Translations under genes and position numbers: made by a program | The notes under the pieces: generated by a model | Told to the model about the DNA's origin: nothing | The model's database searches: none | Seen by the model: the letters and a program-made list of their open reading frames with translations, nothing else | Assembly (NCBI GenBank): GCA_016788295.1 | Contig: JAEUSY010000041.1 | Span: 124,001-188,000 of the forward strand | Source: Flavobacteriales bacterium | GTDB taxonomy: Bacteria; Bacteroidota; Bacteroidia; Flavobacteriales_F; PHOS-HE28 | Length of the DNA: 64,000 nucleotides | Reading direction: 5' to 3' | Shown here: positions 58,535-64,000 of the stretch, piece after piece | How positions within the stretch are numbered: the first letter of the stretch is position 1 | Layout of the letters: every line of letters starts with the position of its first letter

Positions 58535-60040
58535 ATGAGTCTCCGTCCCCTCCTCTCCTGCCTGGCGTTCGTGTTTGCGCACGGCGTTTCCGCACAACAA
58601 CCGGACCTGAACGCGCTTGACGCCTACATCGCCGACGCCGTTGTGAAGTTCGACCAACCCGGACTGGCCGTAGGCATTGTGAAGGATGGCCAGTTGGTAT
58701 GGAGCAAGGGCTACGGCAAGCTCGACCTGGCCAAGGCCGACCCGGTCACGCCGAACTCCATTTTCTTCATCGCCAGCATGAGCAAGGCCTTCACCGCATG
58801 CGCCGTGGGCCTTTTGGTCGATGAGGGCAAACTGGGCTGGAACGACCCCGTGGTAAAACACATGCCTTGGTTCAAGACCCCTGACCCGTATGTGACCGAG
58901 CACATGATGGTGAAGGACCTGCTCTGCCACCGCAGCGGCTGGATCACCTTCGACGGCGACCTGCTCTGGTATGGCACCGACTACGACCAGCGCAGCATTC
59001 TGGGGCGCCACGCCAATGAGCCTTTTACCCACGCGTTCCGCGATGAGTTCGGCTACAGCAACCTGATGTACATCGCCGCCGCACAGCTCATTGAGGCCGT
59101 GAGCGGCAAGACCTGGGACGCCTTCGTAACAGATCGCATCCTGAAACCACTGGGCATGACGCGCACTACGGTGGAGACCTCGGACCTTGCAGGCTTCACC
59201 GATGTGGCCCTTCCCCATGTGCGCAAAGGACAAGATCCCGCCGCGCCGCAAAAGAGCATGCCCTACCAAGCCTTGAAAGGCGCAGATGGAGCGACAGGCA
59301 TCAACAGCTGCATCACCGACCTGGCCAAGTGGGATGCCATGTGGGCCAATGAAGGCAAGGTGGATGGCAAGCCCTTCCTCAGCCCGACCACCTACGGAAT
59401 CATCACCAGTAACCACTTGGCCATGGGCGGGCGGCGCGATGGTGCCGCGCTCGGTTGGTTCCTGGAGGAGAACAATGGCAATACCGTGATCACGCACAGC
59501 GGCGGCATGCCCGGCTTCATTCTCAACCACGCTGTGGTGCCCGACAAGGACCTCGCGGTGATCTGCCTGGGTAATGGCGAGAGCTACAGCGTGTTCGCCA
59601 TCACCAACAAGATCCTGGACCTCTACCTCGGCGAAGGCAAGGCCGACCCCGTTGCCGACATGCTGCCCCGTCTGAAGAAACGCGATGAACGAGAGGCCAA
59701 GCGCCGTGCGGACCGCCTCGCTGCGCGTGTACCCAAGACCAAGCCTTCGCTCGCACTGAGCAGCTACGCCGGCACCTACACCGACAAGATCTACGGCTCG
59801 GCCACCATCATCGAGGTGAACGGCTCCTTGCAGCTCACCTTCCAGCCTGCGAAGGACCTGCTCACCGGCACGCTCGGCCACTGGCACTTCGATACCTTCC
59901 AGTGGCAGCACGCCGACCCCTTTCTGGAACCGGGCTACATCACCTTTCAGTTCGATGGGAATCACCAGGTCATCGGCTTCAAGGTGGAGCTCCACAGCCC
60001 CGATTTCCACTTTTACAAGTTGGACTTCAGGAAGCAGTAG
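58535..60040 (+). CDS. Exported serine hydrolase of the class C beta-lactamase family
   Basis: 501 residues. Signal peptide (ending HGVSAQ). Catalytic motif S81-M-S-K84 (SxxK), second motif YSN in FGYSNLMYIAAAQL, and third-motif equivalent HSGGMPGF in place of KTG. The C-terminal domain (about 405-501) matches the DUF3471-type extension. Family members are esterases, DD-peptidases or peptidases; a true beta-lactamase is unlikely because of HSGG. It is monocistronic, in the open region between the efflux operon and the phosphate transporter. Confidence 0.92.
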   Translation: MSLRPLLSCLAFVFAHGVSAQQPDLNALDAYIADAVVKFDQPGLAVGIVKDGQLVWSKGYGKLDLAKADPVTPNSIFFIASMSKAFTACAVGLLVDEGKLGWNDPVVKHMPWFKTPDPYVTEHMMVKDLLCHRSGWITFDGDLLWYGTDYDQRSILGRHANEPFTHAFRDEFGYSNLMYIAAAQLIEAVSGKTWDAFVTDRILKPLGMTRTTVETSDLAGFTDVALPHVRKGQDPAAPQKSMPYQALKGADGATGINSCITDLAKWDAMWANEGKVDGKPFLSPTTYGIITSNHLAMGGRRDGAALGWFLEENNGNTVITHSGGMPGFILNHAVVPDKDLAVICLGNGESYSVFAITNKILDLYLGEGKADPVADMLPRLKKRDEREAKRRADRLAARVPKTKPSLALSSYAGTYTDKIYGSATIIEVNGSLQLTFQPAKDLLTGTLGHWHFDTFQWQHADPFLEPGYITFQFDGNHQVIGFKVELHSPDFHFYKLDFRKQ

Positions 60041-60188
60041 CCTACAATTGTCGAGCATTGGCCTTGGCGATCTGACGAGCATCAGGTCGCGCACCGGAAG
60101 TGCATAACTGTTCCGGCCGACTTCACATTGCCTTAACACAGGATTCACGCTTTGGAAAAGCGGCTACGGGACCTTTACACCGTCGCCC

Positions 60189-61778
60189 ATGGACAGCTTC
60201 CTCGCCATCGTGATCGTGCTGCTGATACTGGCGGTTGCCGACCTTATCGTCGGGGTCAGTAACGACGCAGCCAACTTCCTCAACTCCGCCATCGGCTCAA
60301 AAGTGGCCTCCCGCAAGGTGATCCTTACGGTGGCTTCCGTGGGTATTGTGCTGGGTGCGCTTGCTTCCTCAGGCATGATGGAGATCGCACGCAAAGGCAT
60401 CTTCAACCCTGCCTATTTCAGCTTTGCGGACGTGATGGTGATCTTCCTGGCGGTGATGCTGGCCGACATCATCCTGCTGGATATCTACAATTCGCTTGGC
60501 CTTCCCACGAGCACTACGGTTTCCATCGTGTTCGAACTGTTGGGCGCCGCAGTAATGGTGGCCTGGCTGAAGCTCCAGTTCGGCACCACCGATGCCACCT
60601 CTGTTTGGCAGATGATCAACACCTCGAAACTGGGCGAGATCGTCAGTGGGATATTCCTTTCCGTACTGATCGCCTTCAGCGTGGGTGCTTTGGTCATGTG
60701 GCTGGCCCGGTTCGCGCTCACCTTCCATTTCCAGCGCGCAGTGGATCGTTCCGGCTCGCTCATCGCGGGTATGGCGATCACGTTCATTGTGTATTTCATG
60801 CTGGTGAAAGGCCTGAAAGGCACCGACCTGATGAAAGGCCCGACAGGCACGTGGATACAAAAGAACATTGTTGGTGTGATGGCAGGCACCTTCACTTTGA
60901 TGACGGTGGTCGCCCTTTTCGCACAGCGTGTGCTGAAGGTGGACCCCTTGCGCCTCGTCGTGCTGGCAGGGACCTTCTCGCTGGCCATGGCCTTCGCAGG
61001 TAACGACCTGGTGAACTTCATCGGCGTGCCCATCACGGGGCTGCAGTCCTTCCAGATGTGGCTGGCCAGCGGACTTTCCGCGGACCAGTTCATGATGGGT
61101 GGCATGGCCGACGCGGCCCAAACTCCCACTTATCTGCTCTATGTTTCCGGCGCGGTCATGGTGCTTACGCTCTGGTTCAGCGCCAAGGCCCGCAAGGTGA
61201 GCAGCACGGAAGTGAACCTGGCCCGCAAGGGAGAGGGCGAAGAGCGTTTCCGCTCGCACCTGCTGGCCCGAGTGATCGTGCGCAGCGCCCAACGCACGGG
61301 CGACCTGTTCACCTCCATTCTCGGCCGTCGCAACAATGTCATCATCAACAGGCGGTTCAGCCATCATGGTGCAAAGGAGCGTGAAGGTGCCGCCTTTGAC
61401 CTGCTCCGCGCCGCCATGAACCTGATGGTGAGCAGCCTGCTGATCGCAGCGGCCACCAAGCTGAAATTACCACTAAGCACCACCTACGTCACCTTCATGG
61501 TGGCCATGGGCACTTCCCTGAGCGACCGCGCCTGGGGTGCCGAAAGTGCAGCACAACGTGTGGCCGGTGTGCTCAATGTGATCGGCGGTTGGTTGCTTAC
61601 CGCACTGGTCGCCTTTATCGCCGCCGCCCTCATGGCCCTGCTCATTCATTTCGGCGGCAACTGGACGGGTGTAGCGCTCTTCGTACTCGTTGGCGCCTTC
61701 CTTGTGCGCAGCCACCTACCGCGCAAAGCGCGCCTGTTGGACGATGCTTCCGCCCCCGAGGCTCCGGTGGGCGCATAG
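60189..61778 (+). CDS. PiT-family inorganic phosphate transporter
   Basis: 529 residues, about 11 membrane helices, with two PHO4 signatures: GVSNDAANFLNSAIGSKVA near residue 20 and AFAGNDLVNFIGVPITG near residue 273. It imports phosphate with H+ or Na+ (PIT type). A cytosolic hydrophilic segment (about 330-400) includes basic and Glu-rich residues. Longer than E. coli PitA (499). Spaced 33 bases from the next gene. Confidence 0.95.
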   Translation: MDSFLAIVIVLLILAVADLIVGVSNDAANFLNSAIGSKVASRKVILTVASVGIVLGALASSGMMEIARKGIFNPAYFSFADVMVIFLAVMLADIILLDIYNSLGLPTSTTVSIVFELLGAAVMVAWLKLQFGTTDATSVWQMINTSKLGEIVSGIFLSVLIAFSVGALVMWLARFALTFHFQRAVDRSGSLIAGMAITFIVYFMLVKGLKGTDLMKGPTGTWIQKNIVGVMAGTFTLMTVVALFAQRVLKVDPLRLVVLAGTFSLAMAFAGNDLVNFIGVPITGLQSFQMWLASGLSADQFMMGGMADAAQTPTYLLYVSGAVMVLTLWFSAKARKVSSTEVNLARKGEGEERFRSHLLARVIVRSAQRTGDLFTSILGRRNNVIINRRFSHHGAKEREGAAFDLLRAAMNLMVSSLLIAAATKLKLPLSTTYVTFMVAMGTSLSDRAWGAESAAQRVAGVLNVIGGWLLTALVAFIAAALMALLIHFGGNWTGVALFVLVGAFLVRSHLPRKARLLDDASAPEAPVGA

Positions 61779-61811
61779 TGCACTGCTTCCCCTTTGTGCA
61801 TCTTTACGGCC

Positions 61812-63140
61812 ATGCCGCCGCGCCTGCGTTCCTTGGTCTTTTTCCTACTGGCCCTGCTCCTGTGCAGCTGGCACCTTGACCGCGGACACAACGCCAACAC
61901 TGTGAGCCGCGCCGCCATGGTGGCCGCATTGGTTGAACACGGCACCCTGCGCATTGATGCCTACCATACGCTAACGGAGGACAAGGCCCTGGTGAACGGC
62001 CATTACTACTCCGAAAAGGCCCCGCTCCCAGCCCTGCTGGTGGTGCCGTTCTGGTGGGTCGCTCACCAACTGCAACTCATCACGCCTGGCGAACATGGGC
62101 TGCTCACCGAAGGCTTGCTTCGATTAGGCGGTTTCCTCTGCGGCAGCCTTCCCCTCGCACTGATCGTCACCCTCACGTGGCTACGCTTGCGCGATCGAGA
62201 GACCGCTCTGCCTGCCGAGTGGATGGCGCTGCTCCCCTTCCTTGGCTCGTTCCTTTTTGTGTATAGCGGCAGCTTTCACGGCCATTTGTTGGCGGCACTG
62301 TTCCTGTTGTTGGCCTGGCGGGCGCGCGCGAACGAGCGGAACATTCTCGGTGGGGCCTTTGCCAGCGCGGCCGTGCTCAGCGAATACAGCCTCTTCGTGT
62401 TCCCGCTGGCATGGGTGCTACAGGACCTGTTCCGCAAACGACACCAAGCGTTGGTGCGCCTGGCCCTGGGCGGTGTACCGGGCATCCTGCTGCTCCTCTT
62501 CGCCAACTGGAAGGTCAGCGGATCACCGCTCACCTTACCCTACAGCCATGTGGCCGCACATGTGGATACGGCCAGTGTGTTCGGGATGTCGGCGCCCACA
62601 TTGTCCGCACTTTGGGGCCTGCTCTTCTCCTTCTACCGGGGCCTCTTTACGCATGCTCCAGTGGCATTGCTCTGCCTCGTTGTCTTCCTTGTGCTGAGGC
62701 CACGTACCGGATGGCGGGAATGGCTCACACATCCGCTCGCTTTGCCTGCGGTGGTGCTGGTGCTGATGATGAGCGCGCACAGCATGTGGTGGGGCGGCTG
62801 GGCATTCGGACCGAGACACCTGACGGCTGTTGCGGTGCTGCTGTTGGCCGGCGGTATTCCCTTATTGCCAGCACGCGCTTGGGTGAAATGGTCTTTCCTT
62901 GCGCTCTCGGTATGGGGTCTCTTGTTGGCCTTTGCGGCAAAGAGCACCACGTGGTACGGTCTGCCCACCGAAGTTCGCCATCCGTTTACGGAGATGATAC
63001 TGCCAGCCGTGTATCACAAGCAGTTCACCGATATGCAATGGCCCTTGGCCGCAGGTTTCTCCGCCACCATGGGCAGCTTCCTGTTCGTGCTCACCTTTAT
63101 CGCGGTGCTGTATGCTAGGCGCCGCAGGACCACCGAGTAA
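61812..63140 (+). CDS. Polytopic GT-C-like membrane glycosyltransferase candidate
   Basis: 442 residues with about 11 helices. The first extracytoplasmic loop has SRAAMVAALVEHGTLRIDAY and NGHYYSEKAPLPALL, resembling the acidic first loop of GT-C transferases (dolichyl- or undecaprenyl-phosphate mannose type). No DxD motif is obvious, so family assignment is tentative. The ATG at 61812 is preferred to an upstream TTG at 61794. It is translationally coupled by one base to rsmE. Confidence 0.7.
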   Translation: MPPRLRSLVFFLLALLLCSWHLDRGHNANTVSRAAMVAALVEHGTLRIDAYHTLTEDKALVNGHYYSEKAPLPALLVVPFWWVAHQLQLITPGEHGLLTEGLLRLGGFLCGSLPLALIVTLTWLRLRDRETALPAEWMALLPFLGSFLFVYSGSFHGHLLAALFLLLAWRARANERNILGGAFASAAVLSEYSLFVFPLAWVLQDLFRKRHQALVRLALGGVPGILLLLFANWKVSGSPLTLPYSHVAAHVDTASVFGMSAPTLSALWGLLFSFYRGLFTHAPVALLCLVVFLVLRPRTGWREWLTHPLALPAVVLVLMMSAHSMWWGGWAFGPRHLTAVAVLLLAGGIPLLPARAWVKWSFLALSVWGLLLAFAAKSTTWYGLPTEVRHPFTEMILPAVYHKQFTDMQWPLAAGFSATMGSFLFVLTFIAVLYARRRRTTE

Positions 63141-63841
63141 TGCATCTGTTCCACTGCCCCGACCTTGACACCGACCTGGTGCAATTGCCTGAAGAAGAGG
63201 CCCACCACGCAACCAGCGTATTGCGCTTGGGGCAAGGTGTGCGTGTGGGCTTGCTGAACGGGCGGGGGATGCGCGTGGAGGCCGAACTGGAACATGTGGG
63301 CCGTCGCGAGGTGACCGCCCGTGTGGTGGAACGGATATCGGTACCGCTGGAACGAAAGCACCGCATCCACCTGGCCGTGGCACCGACCAAGCAGATGGAA
63401 CGCTACGAATGGTTCGTGGAGAAGGCCGTGGAGATCGGGGTGGACCGGATAACGCCACTGGTGACCGCCCGTACCGAACGCGCCAAGCTGCGCATAGACC
63501 GGCTGGACCGTGTGGCGATCAGTGCCATGAAACAGAGCCAGCGCGCATGGCTGCCCACCATTGATGAACTGACACCACTGGCCGATCTGCTGAAGCGCGA
63601 ATTGCCCGCTCAGCGCTACTTCGGTTGGTGCGAGGGTGAGCACACATCCCTGATGCAATACTACTCCGGCAATGCGGATGTGCTGGTGCTCGTAGGCCCG
63701 GAAGGTGACTTCACCAACACCGAGGCAGACCTGCTGCGCGAGCACCGATCCGCAGCCGTGAGCTTGGGCGCTGCCCGTTTGCGTACCGAGACCGCTGCAC
63801 TGGCCGCCTGCACGTGGATGAGCCTCGCGCAGCAACGGTAA
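63140..63841 (+). CDS. rsmE: 16S rRNA m3U1498 methyltransferase RsmE
   Basis: 233 residues. N-terminal PUA-like part (HHATSVLRLGQGVRVGLLNGRG) and a SPOUT-type C-terminus with the knotted SAM site VLVGPEGDFTNTEADLL and SLGAARLRTETAALAAC. It methylates N3 of U1498 in 16S rRNA. Start overlaps the stop of the upstream GT-C-like gene by one base (TAATG). The next gene begins 11 bases later. Confidence 0.95.
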   Translation: MHLFHCPDLDTDLVQLPEEEAHHATSVLRLGQGVRVGLLNGRGMRVEAELEHVGRREVTARVVERISVPLERKHRIHLAVAPTKQMERYEWFVEKAVEIGVDRITPLVTARTERAKLRIDRLDRVAISAMKQSQRAWLPTIDELTPLADLLKRELPAQRYFGWCEGEHTSLMQYYSGNADVLVLVGPEGDFTNTEADLLREHRSAAVSLGAARLRTETAALAACTWMSLAQQR

Positions 63842-63851
63842 CTTCGTCCCC

Positions 63852-64000
63852 ATGCTGAACCGCTTCCTCTTACTGCTCGCCTTTGGCGCCTTTGCTGCTG
63901 CGGACACCTCGGCACAAGCGCAAGGCACCTATCAACTTGCAGTGCTCAAATACAACGGTGGTGGCGACTGGTACTCCAATCCCACAGCGGTGCCCAACCT
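63852..64000 (+). CDS. DUF4159 domain protein, N-terminal fragment (runs off window)
   Basis: Signal peptide MLNRFLLLLAFGAFAAADTSAQ followed by LAVLKYNGGGDWYSNPTAVPNL, which matches the start of DUF4159 proteins (LKY-x-GGGDWY). The product is truncated at the window end. Function of DUF4159 is unknown; these proteins are exported and often sit near moxR-type or rRNA-processing genes. Confidence 0.8.
   Translation, partial: MLNRFLLLLAFGAFAAADTSAQAQGTYQLAVLKYNGGGDWYSNPTAVPN

Noticed and set aside
58535-60040. True beta-lactamase
   Set aside because: SxxK and YxN are present but the third motif is HSGG, as in esterases and peptidases of the family.
58322-60148. 608-codon open frame on the minus strand opposite the serine hydrolase
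   Set aside because: Shadow of the plus-strand gene, which has signal peptide and catalytic motifs; the antisense frame has neither.
1-64000. Prophage, integrative element or IS
   Set aside because: No integrase, transposase, phage gene or terminal repeats with target duplication seen; tRNA genes have no flanking att-like copies of their 3' ends.

Overview
This window is a chromosomal segment of a GC-rich member of the Bacteroidota, probably Flavobacteriales-like. Support comes from four places. Several secreted proteins carry C-terminal type IX secretion (T9SS) sorting domains. Promoters fit the phylum's TAnnTTTG/TAnnTTCG -7 element, and Shine-Dalgarno sequences are largely absent. Typical families of the phylum are present (DUF5777 barrel, a REC-Crp fusion regulator, LytTR two-component pairs, GbsR-type regulator, CxxxY-type CcmE, DUF4159). 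I see no IS element, prophage, integrase or CRISPR array. Three tRNA genes are present (Ser-CGA, His-GTG, Asp-GTC).

Layout. 1-3.3 kb: 3' end of a POT peptide transporter, a periplasmic thioredoxin-like protein, citrate synthase and a small coiled-coil protein. 3.3-8.9 kb: a redox or oxygen-response block with a cysteine-dioxygenase-like cupin, a soluble PAS histidine kinase, a receiver fused to a Crp/Fnr domain, a small membrane protein, a tandem UspA and an M50/CBS protease; Crp/Fnr-type boxes lie at its upstream edge. 8.9-16.6 kb (minus): a run of nine co-directional genes with two YceI proteins flanking a propeller-sensor kinase/LytTR pair, two c-type cytochrome lipoproteins, an OB-fold protein and a DUF5777 barrel. 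16.7-19 kb: a T9SS hydrolase, tRNA-Ser, a 132-bp tandem repeat and a DinB-fold protein. 19-23.8 kb: two tandem NhaD antiporters, a DUF2892 protein, an unlisted 31-residue membrane peptide, a second Crp/Fnr regulator and a CDF metal exporter. 24-28 kb: a three-gene glycan locus. 28-32.8 kb: bacillithiol deacetylase BshB1, glutathione peroxidase, an internally duplicated exported protein and ccmBCDE. 32.9-38.6 kb: tRNA-Asp, a second kinase/LytTR pair and two T9SS cargo proteins. 38.8-49.1 kb (minus): an outer-membrane barrel, a 2159-residue surface protein and a fibronectin type III protein. 49.5-53.9 kb: RecQ and a GbsR-type regulator followed by a methyltransferase and a TIGR01777 epimerase. 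54-58.4 kb: a MacAB-like ABC efflux operon with two permeases. 58.5-64 kb: serine hydrolase, PiT phosphate transporter, a polytopic GT-C-like protein, RsmE and the start of a DUF4159 protein.

Most notable ideas. (i) The PAS kinase plus REC-Crp/Fnr fusion looks like a compressed FixL-FixJ-FixK cascade. Crp/Fnr-type dyads lie about 41 bp upstream of predicted start sites here and in front of the 31-residue peptide gene 18 kb away. (ii) The YceI/cytochrome/DUF5777 block may be an undescribed envelope redox or isoprenoid-handling module. (iii) A short dyad repeat has been inserted in frame into the ATP-lid loop of a histidine kinase. All functions are inferred by reading the sequence; no database search was run.
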